From: Streptomyces achromogenes
GTDB taxonomy: Bacteria; Actinomycetota; Actinomycetes; Streptomycetales; Streptomycetaceae
Length of the DNA stretch: 64,000 nt
Assembly: GCF_030816715.1 (NCBI RefSeq)
Contig: NZ_JAUSYH010000001.1
Span: forward strand, 806,001-870,000
Direction: 5' to 3'
Notes under the pieces: model-generated
Database searches by the model: none
What the model saw: only the letters and a program-made list of their open reading frames with translations
Told to the model about the DNA's origin: nothing
Made by a program: the position numbers and the translations under genes
Shown: positions 8,447 to 19,074 of the stretch, piece by piece
How positions within the stretch are numbered: the first letter of the stretch is position 1
How the letters are laid out: each line of letters opens with the position of its first letter

Positions 8447-10852
8447 ATGGCGGACAGCAAGGTTCTCGTGGCGGTTCGGGAGCACCCACGCGACGAGGGC
8501 GCCGGCGCCGAGCAGCTGGTGCGCATCCGCGACGCGATCGAGGCACGGGGGTTCGAGGTCCGCTGGGCGGTCGACGCCGCCGACGCGGAGGCGGTCCTGC
8601 GGACGGAGGCGGGGCTGACCGCGGCGCTGGTCGCCTGGGAGCTTCCGGGACGGACGGCCGCCGCCGAGGGCGGGCCCGGCGGCGCCGGGGTGCTGCGCGC
8701 GATCGGCCGACGGTTCCGGGACCTGCCGGTCTTCCTCGTCATGAGCGACGACGGCGTACGGGACCTGCCGCTGTGGGTGTCCGAGTCGGTCGTGGGCTAT
8801 GTGTGGCCGCTGGAGGACACCCCCGGCTTCATCGCGGGCCGGATCACCACCGCGGCGGCCGCCTACCGGGAAGCCGTCCTGCCGCCGTTCTTCCGCGCGC
8901 TGCGCCGCTTCGACGACGCGCACGAGTACTCCTGGCACACGCCGGCCCACTCCGGCGGCGTCGCTCTGCTGAAGTCGCCCGCCGGGCGGGCCTTCCACGA
9001 CTACTTCGGGGAACGGCTGCTGCGCAGCGACCTGTCGATCTCGGTCGGCGAACTCGGCTCGCTGTTCGAGCACACCGGTCCGATCGGCGAGGCGGAGCGC
9101 AACGCCGCCCGCGTCTTCGGCTCCCATCTCACCTACTTCGTGCTGCACGGGGACAGCACCTGCAACCGGGTGGTCGGCCACTTCAGCGTCACCCGTGACG
9201 AGATCGCGCTGGTGGACCGCAACTGCCACAAGTCGGTGCTGCACGGCCTGGTCGTCTCCGGCGCACGCCCCGTCTACCTCGTCCCCACCCGCAACGGCTA
9301 CGGGCTGGCGGGGCCGCTGCCGCCTGCGGAACTCGCGGCGGACTCCGTCGCGGCCCGTATCGCGGCGAACCCCCTGACCGGCGAGGCCCTGTCGCCGGAC
9401 GCCCGGTACGCCGTCTTCACCAACTCCACTTACGACGGCCTGTGTTACGACGCCTCGGCGGCGGCCCGGGCGCTCGCCGCGAGCACGCCCCGGCTGCACT
9501 TCGACGAGGCGTGGTTCGCCTACGCCCGGTTCCATCCGCTCTACGCGGGCCGGTACGGCATGTCGGTGGACGAGGAGGCCTTCCCCGGCCCGGACCGGCC
9601 GACGGTCTTCTCGACGCAGTCCACGCACAAACTGCTGGCGGCACTCTCGCAGAGCGCCATGGTGCACGTGCGGTCCGCTCCCCGGGCACCCGTCGAACAC
9701 GACCGGTTCAACGAGGCGTTGATGATGCACGGCACCACCTCCCCCCTCTACCCGATGATCGCTTCCCTGGACGTGGCGACCGCGATGATGGACGGACCGC
9801 AGGGCCGCTGGCTGGTCGACGAGGCGGTGACCGAGGCGGTCCGGTTCCGTCAGGAGATGGTCCGCGTCCGGCGCCGCATCGAGGAGGCGGGCGACCGGCC
9901 GCCGTGGTTCTTCGGGGTGTGGCAGCCCGAGACGGTCACCGACCCGGCCACCGGCGTCCGTCTGCCGTTCGAGGAGGCGTCGCCCGACCTGCTGCGCCGC
10001 GAGCCGTCGTGCTGGCAGCTGGAACCCGGCGCCGACTGGCACGGGTTCCCCGGGCTGACGGACGGCTACTGCATGCTCGACCCGATCAAGGTCACCCTGA
10101 CCTGCCCCGGCGTCGACGCGACCGGTGCGACGGCCGACCCGGGCATCCCGGCGCGGGTGCTCACCGCGTACCTCGCCGCACGGAACATCGTCGTGGAGAA
10201 GACCGACAGCTACACCACGCTGGTGCTGTTCTCCCTGGGCATCACGAAGGGCAAGTGGGGCACGCTCCTCGACGCCCTGATGGACTTCAAGGCCCTCTAC
10301 AACCAGGACGCCCTCCTCGACCGGGTGCTGCCCGCGCTGGTCGCCGAGCACCCCCGGCGGTACGCCGGCCTGACCCTGCGCGAGCTCTGCCAGGAGATGC
10401 ACGACCACCTGCGCACGGCCCGTCTCGTCGACCTGCTGGACACGGCGTTCCAGGAGCTGCCGGAGCCGGTCGCGCCGCCGCAGCTGTGCTACCAGCGGCT
10501 GGTCCGCGGCGGCACCCACCGCGTCAGGCTGGCCGACGCGGCCGACAAGGTGGCCGCCGCCATGGTCACCGTCACCCCGCCGGGCATCCCCGTTCTCATG
10601 CCCGGCGAGAGCACCGGCGGTCCCGACGGCCCGCTGTTGCGCTATCTCGGCGCACTGGAGTCCTTCGACCGCCGATTCCCCGGCTTCCGCAGCGAGACGC
10701 ACGGCGTGACCCTCGACCCCGACACCGGCGACTACCTCATCGAGTGCCTGCGCCCGGCGGCCGACGACGCGACGGCCCCGGCCGCACCCGGGCGACAGGC
10801 CGCGGCGCCCGCCCAGCGCGGTCCGGCCGAGGAGGACCGGCTGCTCTCCTGA
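8447..10852 (+). CDS. Orn/Lys/Arg decarboxylase, fold-type I PLP enzyme
   Basis: 801 residues. ATG 8447 follows GGAAGGAGGG with good spacing. Residues 1-140 form the receiver-like N-terminal wing domain of inducible basic amino acid decarboxylases (KVLVAVREHP, LVAWELPG). The PLP domain follows, with WHTPAHSGG (about residue 164), LHGDSTCNRVV and the cofactor lysine K395 in STQSTHKLLAALSQ. The C-terminal domain includes DPIKVTLTCPGVD and PPGIPVLMPGES. The family removes CO2 from lysine, arginine or ornithine to give cadaverine, agmatine or putrescine. Which substrate is used cannot be told from sequence. No antiporter gene adjoins, unlike enterobacterial acid-resistance loci. Confidence 0.9.
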   Translation: MADSKVLVAVREHPRDEGAGAEQLVRIRDAIEARGFEVRWAVDAADAEAVLRTEAGLTAALVAWELPGRTAAAEGGPGGAGVLRAIGRRFRDLPVFLVMSDDGVRDLPLWVSESVVGYVWPLEDTPGFIAGRITTAAAAYREAVLPPFFRALRRFDDAHEYSWHTPAHSGGVALLKSPAGRAFHDYFGERLLRSDLSISVGELGSLFEHTGPIGEAERNAARVFGSHLTYFVLHGDSTCNRVVGHFSVTRDEIALVDRNCHKSVLHGLVVSGARPVYLVPTRNGYGLAGPLPPAELAADSVAARIAANPLTGEALSPDARYAVFTNSTYDGLCYDASAAARALAASTPRLHFDEAWFAYARFHPLYAGRYGMSVDEEAFPGPDRPTVFSTQSTHKLLAALSQSAMVHVRSAPRAPVEHDRFNEALMMHGTTSPLYPMIASLDVATAMMDGPQGRWLVDEAVTEAVRFRQEMVRVRRRIEEAGDRPPWFFGVWQPETVTDPATGVRLPFEEASPDLLRREPSCWQLEPGADWHGFPGLTDGYCMLDPIKVTLTCPGVDATGATADPGIPARVLTAYLAARNIVVEKTDSYTTLVLFSLGITKGKWGTLLDALMDFKALYNQDALLDRVLPALVAEHPRRYAGLTLRELCQEMHDHLRTARLVDLLDTAFQELPEPVAPPQLCYQRLVRGGTHRVRLADAADKVAAAMVTVTPPGIPVLMPGESTGGPDGPLLRYLGALESFDRRFPGFRSETHGVTLDPDTGDYLIECLRPAADDATAPAAPGRQAAAPAQRGPAEEDRLLS

Positions 10853-10877
10853 CGGCGGGCGCCAGGCGGGCGTCCCC

Positions 10878-10913
10878 GGCGGTTCGTCCCAGGCGGTTCG
10901 TCCCAGGCGGTTC
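10878..10913. repeat. 14-bp tandem repeat
   Basis: GGCGGTTCGTCCCA occurs twice head-to-tail (10878-10891, 10892-10905), then a partial third copy. It lies 25 bp after the decarboxylase stop. No function assigned. Confidence 0.6.
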
Positions 10914-11066
10914 CCTCGTCCGCACGTCGACCCGAACCGGCGACGTCGGCACGGGGCACGAAAAACGCCGCCGGGCCGCCGCTGTTCGTCATGACATCGG
11001 CCCTACGCGGGTCCGACCGGCAGAATGGAAGAAGGGACTCACCTGCTAGCCCACCTGGAGGTATCC

Positions 11067-12059
11067 ATGCGGATGCTGATCAACGTTGCGGAGACCGTGG
11101 TCGCGGACGCGCTGCGCGGCATGGCGGCCGCTCATCCCGAGCTGACGGTCGACGTCGAGAACCGGGTGATCGTGCGGCGGGACGCGCCGGTGGCCGGGAA
11201 GGTCGCGCTGGTGTCGGGCGGTGGGTCCGGGCACGAGCCGCTGCACGGCGGGTTCGTCGGACCCGGGATGCTCTCGGCGGCCTGCCCGGGCGAGGTGTTC
11301 ACCTCGCCGGTTCCCGACCAGATGCTGCGCGCGGCGGCGGCCGTGGACAGCGGAGCGGGCGTGCTGTTCATCGTGAAGAACTACACCGGCGACGTGCTGA
11401 ACTTCGACATGGCCGCCGAGCTCGCCGAGGACGAGGGCATCCAGATCGCGAAGGTGCTGATCGACGACGACGTGGCGGTGACCGACAGCCTGTACACGGC
11501 CGGGCGGCGCGGCACCGGCGCGACGCTCTTCGTGGAGAAGATCGCGGGCGCCGCCGCCGAGGAGGGCCGGCCGCTGGAGCAGGTCGAGGCACTCGCCCGG
11601 CGGGTCAACGAGAACTCACGCAGTTTCGGCGTGGCGCTCAGCGCCTGCACGACGCCGGCCAAGGGCAGCCCGACCTTCGAGCTGCCGCCCGGCGAGCTGG
11701 AGCTGGGTGTCGGCATCCACGGCGAGCCGGGCCGGGAGCGGCGGGCGATGATGACGTCCGGTGAGATCGCCGAGTTCGCCGTCCACGCGATCCTGGACGA
11801 CTTCACACCCCGTAACCCCGTCCTGGTGCTGGTCAACGGCATGGGCGCGACGCCGCTGCTGGAGCTGTACGGCTTCAACGCCGAGGTGCAGCGCGTGCTG
11901 ACCCAGCGCGGGGTGCCGGTCGCCCGCACACTCGTCGGCAACTACGTGACGTCCCTCGACATGGCCGGCGCCTCGGTCACCCTGTGCCAGGTCGACGAGG
12001 AGCTGCTGCGGCTGTGGGACGCGCCGGTCAGGACCCCGGGGCTGCGCTGGGGCGTGTGA
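11067..12059 (+). CDS. dhaK: Dihydroxyacetone kinase subunit DhaK (PTS-dependent type)
   Basis: 330 residues. ATG 11067 has GGAGG 5 nt upstream. It binds dihydroxyacetone covalently and presents it to DhaL-ATP for phosphorylation. The substrate histidine H218 is in GIHGEPGRERR, and H56 in GGGSGHEPLHGGF supplies the second catalytic imidazole; both numbers match those known for E. coli DhaK. Length is the family standard. It is first of a tight dhaK-dhaL-dhaM operon (46 and 7 bp gaps), so the phosphate would come from the sugar phosphotransferase system rather than ATP turnover. No GlpR/DhaR regulator gene is adjacent. Confidence 0.96.
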   Translation: MRMLINVAETVVADALRGMAAAHPELTVDVENRVIVRRDAPVAGKVALVSGGGSGHEPLHGGFVGPGMLSAACPGEVFTSPVPDQMLRAAAAVDSGAGVLFIVKNYTGDVLNFDMAAELAEDEGIQIAKVLIDDDVAVTDSLYTAGRRGTGATLFVEKIAGAAAEEGRPLEQVEALARRVNENSRSFGVALSACTTPAKGSPTFELPPGELELGVGIHGEPGRERRAMMTSGEIAEFAVHAILDDFTPRNPVLVLVNGMGATPLLELYGFNAEVQRVLTQRGVPVARTLVGNYVTSLDMAGASVTLCQVDEELLRLWDAPVRTPGLRWGV

Positions 12060-12105
12060 GGCGCAGACAGCAGTCCGGCAGACACCGACCACGCAAGGAG
12101 ACCCA

Positions 12106-12705
12106 GTGCTCGACGCCGACTTCTTCCGCCGTTGGATGACGGCGACCGCCGCGTCCGTCGACCGTGAGGCGGACCGGCTCACCGCCCTCGACTCGCCGAT
12201 CGGGGACGCCGACCACGGCAGCAACCTGCGGCGCGGCTTCACCGCCGTGACCGCGGCGCTGGGGAAGGAGGCGCCCGGGACGCCGGGCGCCGTCCTGGTC
12301 CTGGCGGGACGCCAGCTGATCTCGACGGTCGGCGGCGCCTCCGGGCCCCTGTACGGCACCCTGCTGCGCCGTACCGGCAAGGCTCTCGGGGACGCCGCCG
12401 AGGTCGACGAGCAGCGGTTCGCCGAGGCGCTGCGCGCGGGCGTCGACGCCGTGATGCAGCTCGGCGGCGCGGCACCCGGCGACAAGACCATGATCGACGC
12501 GCTGGTCCCGGCCGTCGACGCCCTCGCCGAGGGCTTCGCAGCCGCCCGGGCGGCCGCCGGGCAGGGGGCCGAGGCGACGACGCCGCTGCAGGCGCGCAAG
12601 GGCCGGGCCAGTTATCTGGGCGAGCGCAGCATCGGCCACCAGGATCCGGGTGCGACCTCGGCGGCGCTGCTCGTCGCCGCCCTCTGCACGGCCGACGGGG
12701 AGTGA
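12106..12705 (+). CDS. dhaL: Dihydroxyacetone kinase ADP-binding subunit DhaL
   Basis: 199 residues. GTG 12106 is preceded by AAGGAG (12095-12100). The nucleotide/Mg site is the Asp cluster in DSPIGDADHGSN (about residues 28-39), conserved across DhaL. GGASGPLYGTLL (about residue 80) and the C-terminal RKGRASYLGERSIGHQDPGA block are also family hallmarks. DhaL keeps a tightly bound ADP that DhaM rephosphorylates, and transfers phosphate to DhaK-bound dihydroxyacetone. Second gene of the operon. Confidence 0.96.
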   Translation: MLDADFFRRWMTATAASVDREADRLTALDSPIGDADHGSNLRRGFTAVTAALGKEAPGTPGAVLVLAGRQLISTVGGASGPLYGTLLRRTGKALGDAAEVDEQRFAEALRAGVDAVMQLGGAAPGDKTMIDALVPAVDALAEGFAAARAAAGQGAEATTPLQARKGRASYLGERSIGHQDPGATSAALLVAALCTADGE

Positions 12706-12712
12706 GGCGACG

Positions 12713-13126
12713 ATGAGCGACGACGACAGGACGGTGGGCGTCGTGCTGGTCTCGCACAGCGCGGAGGTGGCCGCGGCCGTGGCCGAGCTGGCGCGAGGGC
12801 TCACGGGCGGCGGCGCGGCCGTCCCGGTCGCCGCCGCGGGCGGCACGGAGGGCGGGGGGCTGGGCACCAGCGCCGAGCTGATCTCCGCCGCCGCGGCATC
12901 GGTCGACCGGGGCGCCGGGGTCGCCGTCCTCGCCGATCTGGGCAGCGCCGTCCTCACGGTCAAGGCGCTGCTCGCCGAGGGCGACGAACTGCCGGACGCG
13001 GCACGCCTGGTGGACGCCCCGTTCGTCGAGGGCGCGGTGGCCGCGGTCGTCACGGCGGCCGCGGGCGGCGACATCGACGCGGTGGAGGCGGCGGCCGCGG
13101 ACGCGTACACGTACCGGAAGGTGTGA
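12713..13126 (+). CDS. dhaM: DhaM phosphotransfer subunit (EIIA-Man-like domain)
   Basis: 137 residues from ATG 12713, 7 bp after the dhaL stop, with GAGG at the overlap. It has a single EIIA-mannose-type domain with phosphoaccepting H15 in VVLVSHSAEVA, so it is the short DhaM form without the fused HPr and EI domains of E. coli. GAGVAVLADLGSAVLTVKALL (about residues 60-80) is typical of the family. The fold is Ala-rich, as in other actinobacterial copies. It would take phosphate from HPr encoded elsewhere and pass it to DhaL. Confidence 0.93.
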   Translation: MSDDDRTVGVVLVSHSAEVAAAVAELARGLTGGGAAVPVAAAGGTEGGGLGTSAELISAAAASVDRGAGVAVLADLGSAVLTVKALLAEGDELPDAARLVDAPFVEGAVAAVVTAAAGGDIDAVEAAAADAYTYRKV

Positions 13127-13145
13127 CACGGGCGGCTCGAGAAGG

Positions 13146-13171
13146 GGGCGGGCTGTGTCAGCGGCCCGCCC
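13146..13171 (+). terminator. Hairpin after dhaM
   Basis: GGGCGGGC and GCCCGCCC form a perfect 8-bp stem around a 10-nt loop, 19 bp after the dhaM stop. Probable terminator between the dha operon and the convergent chitosanase gene. Confidence 0.5.
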
Positions 13172-13222
13172 TCGGCCGCTCACTCGCCTTTCTCGCCCTG
13201 CTCGCCCTGCTCGCCTGTTTCT

Positions 13223-14158
13223 CTATTTCTCGCCCTTCTCCTCTCCCTTGCGGGTACCGCCCGTCGCGGCTTCACGGCCCCGCCGCGGTCCCGAGGCGTT
13301 CCGCTCCGGTGGCGTCCGGGAGTCGCCGGTGACGTCCGGGCCCCCGACACCGTCGGACGGGCCCCAGTCGTCCTCACCGCCCGACGGCCGGACGGCCGTC
13401 GTGTCGTCCGCGCCGTCCCACTCCGGGGGCAGCGGCGATCCGCCCGGGCCCGCGTCCGCCGGCTGGACGAACTGCCGGGCGAGCCGTTCCCCGACCGCCA
13501 CGGCCGACGCGTGGCTCTCGATGGGGGTCGCCCTGGAGTTCTTGAACACGATGTACGTGACGCCGGACGGCGCGCCGCCGCCGCGCGGGTCCGGGCGGAT
13601 GCCGAGCGCCTCCGCGGCGGCGTACGAGGCCTCGCCGATGATCTCGCGCGGTCCGGTGTCGCCGACCACCGCGTACGCCACGCGGTCCCGGTAGACGACG
13701 GCGGCGACGGATCCGCCGCGCACCCCGTGGTCACGGTGGTCCCACACGTCGCTCGCGCTGGGCACCACGATGTAGGGCAGGGACTCGGCGCTGAGATAGC
13801 GGCCGTCTGACTGCTGGAAGGCCGTGGCGCCGGAGAACAGCGGGTCGGTGCCGCTGTTGCAGCGCGGGCCCGGCCGGCCGTCGCAGTCGATGTCCATGTC
13901 GGCCGTCCAGAAGACCGCCTCGTCGGTGCCGCAGACCGGGATCGTGGCGGGCGCGCCGTCGTCCGTGCGGTAGCGGCCCCGGGAGACGGGAGCGCAGTCG
14001 CGGACCCGGGACAGCAGGTCGGCGGCGCGGACGGAGCCCTCCTGGCGTGACGCCGGGGCCCCGGGGGCGCCCGCGGACGGCCGCACGGCGGCGGGCGGGG
14101 TGGTCGGGGCCAGCAGGGCGAGGCCTGCCACGGCCAGTGTCAGCGACGGGACGCGCAC
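13223..14158 (-). CDS. Secreted GH75 chitosanase
   Basis: 311 residues. GTG 14158 is selected because GAGAGGG lies about 9 nt upstream and the hydrophobic signal core (LTLAVAGLALLAP) follows; an ATG at 14215 would add an unlikely basic leader. The catalytic domain (about residues 45-235) shows GH75 motifs: AVFWTADMDIDCDGRPG holds the conserved acidic residues, then SLPYIVVP, DTGPREIIGEASYAAAEALG and GVTYIVFKNS. GH75 enzymes hydrolyse chitosan internally. The last roughly 75 residues form a hydrophilic, disordered, Lys/Glu-ending tail. It is divergent from the fibronectin-III protein, with a DasR-like site between them. Confidence 0.9.
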   Translation of the reverse strand: MRVPSLTLAVAGLALLAPTTPPAAVRPSAGAPGAPASRQEGSVRAADLLSRVRDCAPVSRGRYRTDDGAPATIPVCGTDEAVFWTADMDIDCDGRPGPRCNSGTDPLFSGATAFQQSDGRYLSAESLPYIVVPSASDVWDHRDHGVRGGSVAAVVYRDRVAYAVVGDTGPREIIGEASYAAAEALGIRPDPRGGGAPSGVTYIVFKNSRATPIESHASAVAVGERLARQFVQPADAGPGGSPLPPEWDGADDTTAVRPSGGEDDWGPSDGVGGPDVTGDSRTPPERNASGPRRGREAATGGTRKGEEKGEK

Positions 14159-14569
14159 GGTTCGGGACCCTCTCGTAGGCGTGGACGGACGCACTTTGAC
14201 GGGCACTCGGAACAATCTGGTGTCGGCCGGAGCTCACGGCCACTCCGAGAGGGCCGTACGAGGACCGCTGCTGACGGACCGGCAGCGCGACAGGGCCCGG
14301 GGGCCGGGGGCGCCGCTGTGCGGTTCCGGGCCCCCGAGCCACCGTGCCTGGCGCGGGGACAGCGACGACAGCGGTCCGCGCCGTCGGCGTGAACTCGTCC
14401 GGCTGGAGGGAGAGTTCGGCCGGGACGGACCTCAGCATACGTACCTACCGCGGGCGGCGGTTCGGGGCTGCGGCGGAGGGCCGCCCGCCGCAGCCCTCTT
14501 GATGTGCTCGCACCGTCGCGCCATATTGGTCCGGACCATTGCCGCCGTGCCGGGCCGGGAGGCGACGCC
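14159..14569. other. 411-bp divergent promoter region of chitosanase and FN3 protein
   Basis: No convincing gene lies here. The notable element is the DasR-like palindrome at 14525-14540, 30 bp from the FN3 gene start and about 370 bp from the chitosanase start. The rest is GC-rich with short runs only. Confidence 0.5.
14525..14540. promoter_or_regulatory. DasR-responsive-element-like palindrome
   Basis: ATTGGTCCGGACCATT contains a perfect 12-bp palindrome TGGTCCGGACCA. Compared with the published Streptomyces dre (A-C/G-TGGTCTAGACCA-C/G-T), the flanks and both TGGTC/GACCA halves match and only the centre differs. It overlaps the expected promoter of the FN3 gene at 14570. DasR is the GntR-family regulator of chitin and aminosugar use, fitting the neighbouring chitosanase. 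Confidence 0.6.
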
Positions 14570-15550
14570 GTGCGACGTGTTGTGCTGAGGGTGACGGGCT
14601 GCGCGCTGGTGTCGGCCCTGTCGGGTGGCTGCGCCGTCGGCGCGGCCGGCGACGACGGCCGGGCGCCCGGCGCCCCGACCGGTGTCACCGCGGCGGCCGG
14701 CAGCTCGACGAGCGTCCACGTCATGTGGAACGCGGTCGCGGCGGATCCCGGGATCAGCGTGTACGAGGTGTACCTGGGCGCGGAGAAGGCCGGGGAGGTG
14801 CCCGGCGCCGCGCACATGCTGGACGTCGTCCGGCTCGCTCCGTCCACCGCGTACGTCTTCACCGTGCGGGCCCGCGACACGGAGGGCCGGCTCGGACCGC
14901 CCAGCCGGGAGGTGCGGGCCGTCACCGCGGCGGCCGGGGCGGCGGACCGCTCGGCGCCGACCGCGCCGGGCGGGGTGAGCGGCCGGGCCGCCGGGAGCCG
15001 GGCCGTCCGACTGTCCTGGTCGGCCTCCGCCGACGACCGGAAGGTGGTCTCGTACGAGGTCTACCGGGGCGACGCGAAGATCCACAGTGTCGGCGCGGCA
15101 CAGACGGCGACAGTCGTCACGGGGCTGCGGCCGGGCACGAGTTACGCGTTCACGGTCCGGGCCCGGGACGCGGCAGACAACCTCTCGCCCGCCGGACCGG
15201 TGGTGCGGATCACCACGGCGGAAGGGGCCGACGCGGGGGCGGACACGGCGCCCGCGGACTTCCGGGCGACCGGTCACCGGGGCGCCGACGGCGGCTACTA
15301 CATCGACCTTTCCTGGACGCCGCCCCGCGTGGACGGCGTGGTCGCGGAGTACCGGATCCAGCTCGACGGGCAGCCCGCCACCTCGCTGGTGTGGGGCGGG
15401 ACCCCGCCGCGGGGCACGGCGGCCCACAGCTTCTACGCGGGCGGGAAGGCCGGGGTCGCGCACCGGGTGCGGGTGCGGGCCCGGCTGCCGGACGGCGGCT
15501 GGGGCGCGTTCTCGGCGGAGCGGACGGTGACGACCGGCCCCGAGGCGTGA
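14570..15550 (+). CDS. Exported protein with three fibronectin type III domains
   Basis: 326 residues from GTG 14570, with GGGAGG 8 nt upstream. The first 25 residues form a signal peptide ending SGGC, a weak lipobox (Ser at -3), so lipid attachment at C21 is possible but unsure. Three FN3 modules follow: about residues 32-120 (GAPTGVTAAAGSSTSVHVMW), 130-220 (PGGVSGRAAGSRAVRLSWS) and 230-325 (ADFRATGHRGADGGYYIDLSW). No catalytic domain is present. In Streptomyces such modules usually accompany chitinases and cellulases. The dre-like site supports a link to aminosugar polymers. Precise role unknown. Confidence 0.85.
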   Translation: MRRVVLRVTGCALVSALSGGCAVGAAGDDGRAPGAPTGVTAAAGSSTSVHVMWNAVAADPGISVYEVYLGAEKAGEVPGAAHMLDVVRLAPSTAYVFTVRARDTEGRLGPPSREVRAVTAAAGAADRSAPTAPGGVSGRAAGSRAVRLSWSASADDRKVVSYEVYRGDAKIHSVGAAQTATVVTGLRPGTSYAFTVRARDAADNLSPAGPVVRITTAEGADAGADTAPADFRATGHRGADGGYYIDLSWTPPRVDGVVAEYRIQLDGQPATSLVWGGTPPRGTAAHSFYAGGKAGVAHRVRVRARLPDGGWGAFSAERTVTTGPEA

Positions 15551-15645
15551 GACGCACGATGGCCCTGCCGTCACTGGGCCGTCCGAAGGAGTCCCTCACC
15601 TGCTCGGCGGCGATCCGCGTGCGGGGCGGCTCCGGGGGGCGTTGG

Positions 15646-15660
15646 CTGCCTCTGAGGCAG
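15646..15660. repeat. Inverted repeat upstream of secreted protein gene
   Basis: CTGCCTC-T-GAGGCAG is a perfect 7-bp inverted repeat 67 bp upstream of ATG 15728 and 95 bp after the FN3 stop. It could be a terminator for the FN3 gene or an operator for the next gene. Confidence 0.4.
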
Positions 15661-15727
15661 CACGGACGAACCCGATCGGCGGCGCAAGGGATGTACCGCC
15701 AACCGTGCCGCCGCCGGAGGACATCCC

Positions 15728-16267
15728 ATGCGTATTTCCCGTCTGTTCGTCAGCTCAGGACTGGCTGTGGCGGCCGCCGCCGCGCTGCCCCTCGCCCTGG
15801 CCGCCGGGCCCGCCGCCGCCCGGGCGTCGGGGATCTCGGTCAGCACCACCGGCTCCACCGTGTCGGTGGTGACCAGTGCCTGCACCCAGATCAACGGCAG
15901 CTGGGGCACCGCGGCACTGCTCACCAGCAGCCAGGGGAGCTTCGCCCAGGGGCGCCAGGTGGCCCTGTCCGGGACGGCCGCGAGCCAGTCGGCCGCCTGG
16001 TCGGCGGTCTCCCCGGGCACGTACACCGTCGTGGTCATGTGCTCGGGCGGCAGCACCGCGGGCACCCAGTCCGTGATCGTCTCGACGCCGTCCACCCCGG
16101 CGCCCACCCCGACGACCTCGCCCTCGCGCGGCGTCATGGGCGGCCTCGGCGGTGCGGCCCGTGACTACGGCGCCATCACCATGGCGGTGGGCGGGGCGCT
16201 GGTGGGGGCCGGCGTCATCGCGGTGGCCTGGTTCCTGCGCCGGCGCTCCAAGCCCTACCGGCTGTAG
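15728..16267 (+). CDS. Secreted protein with C-terminal membrane anchor, function unknown
   Basis: 179 residues; ATG 15728 is preceded by GGAGG with 8-nt spacing. A signal peptide (residues 1 to about 34, ending AAARA) is followed by a roughly 75-residue Ser/Thr-rich beta-like domain with two Cys (TSACTQINGSW and VVVMCSGG), probably disulphide-bonded. Then come a Pro/Thr-rich linker, one transmembrane helix (about residues 147-168) and a positively charged RRRSKPYRL tail. This is a tail-anchored cell-surface architecture common in Streptomyces. There is no sortase motif. The family is not recognised by function. Confidence 0.85.
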   Translation: MRISRLFVSSGLAVAAAAALPLALAAGPAAARASGISVSTTGSTVSVVTSACTQINGSWGTAALLTSSQGSFAQGRQVALSGTAASQSAAWSAVSPGTYTVVVMCSGGSTAGTQSVIVSTPSTPAPTPTTSPSRGVMGGLGGAARDYGAITMAVGGALVGAGVIAVAWFLRRRSKPYRL

Positions 16268-16306
16268 CCCCAGGCCTTCGGCCAGGGCGTGTTCGCCCTG
16301 GAGACC

Positions 16307-16858
16307 TCAGCCGGGTTCGCCGTCCACGACGGGCAGTTCCGCCAGAGCCTCGGTGAGCCACTGGGTCCAGAAGGTCTCCAGCTCGATGCCGGCGCGCAGG
16401 ACCAGGTGCTGCAGCCTGGCCTGCGCGCTGTCGGCGCCGGCCGGGAAGTCGCGCTGCTCGATCTCCCTGTACTCGGCCAACTGCCGCCGGTGCAGTTGGA
16501 GATGACGGCGCAGGTCGGCGTCGAGGCCGGCGGTGCCGACGACGGCCGCTGCCCGCAGCCGCAGCAGCAGGGCGTCGCGGTGCGGCTTCGGGTCCTGCGC
16601 GGCGGCCGTCCACCGGGCGAGTTCGGCACGGCCGGCGGGCAGGACCTCGTAGGCCTTCTTCTGCCCGCGGGCCGGCTGCTCAGCGGGCAGGGCCCGGATG
16701 TGCCCCTCGGCCTCCAGCCGTCCCAGCTCGCGATAGATCTGCTGGTGCGTCGCCGACCAGAAGTAGCCGATCGACCTGTCGAACCGGCGGGTCAGATCCA
16801 GCCCCGAGGAGGAGGGCCGCTCGAGGAGGGCGGTGAGGATCGCGTGCGGGAGTGACAT
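16307..16858 (-). CDS. PadR family transcriptional regulator
   Basis: 183 residues. The N-terminal winged helix (residues 1-90) has SLPHAILTALLERPSSSGLDL, then IGYFWSATHQQIYRELGRLEAEGHI, the classic PadR recognition region. The C-terminal part is the helical dimerisation (vir-like) domain ending in AGIELETFWTQWLTEALAEL. The start ATG 16858 lies 56 bp after the fadH stop on the same strand, so the two genes may be cotranscribed. It may act on the palindrome upstream of fadH. Confidence 0.92.
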   Translation of the reverse strand: MSLPHAILTALLERPSSSGLDLTRRFDRSIGYFWSATHQQIYRELGRLEAEGHIRALPAEQPARGQKKAYEVLPAGRAELARWTAAAQDPKPHRDALLLRLRAAAVVGTAGLDADLRRHLQLHRRQLAEYREIEQRDFPAGADSAQARLQHLVLRAGIELETFWTQWLTEALAELPVVDGEPG

Positions 16859-16914
16859 GCGGTCATCCTAGGGACGGTCCCGCCAGGCCTCGGCCCGTCC
16901 CGGGCCGCCTCGGC

Positions 16915-18960
<2,046 letters not shown>

Positions 18961-18988
18961 TCAGTTCTAGAGGACCGCGCACGGGTTA

Positions 18989-19002
18989 TGCAACTAGTTG
19001 CA
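18989..19002. promoter_or_regulatory. 14-bp palindrome upstream of fadH
   Basis: TGCAACTAGTTGCA is a perfect palindrome within an AT-richer patch, 59 bp upstream of the fadH start. It is a plausible operator for the cotranscribed PadR regulator. Seen directly; binding inferred. Confidence 0.5.
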
Positions 19003-19074
19003 CAATCAGGCCCGGGTGATGTGCCGCAGGTCACCGGCGACGCGGTCGCGGCGGGCCTGCGGCGGACCGCCGCC

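Noticed and set aside
8270..10702. 810-codon minus frame opposite the decarboxylase gene
   Set aside because: Composition is Arg/Val/Gly-rich without motifs, and the opposite strand shows complete PLP-enzyme features.
13190..13250. Repetitive CTCGCCCTG run as a separate small gene
   Set aside because: It lies at the convergent ends of dhaM and the chitosanase gene and has no start or coding bias.
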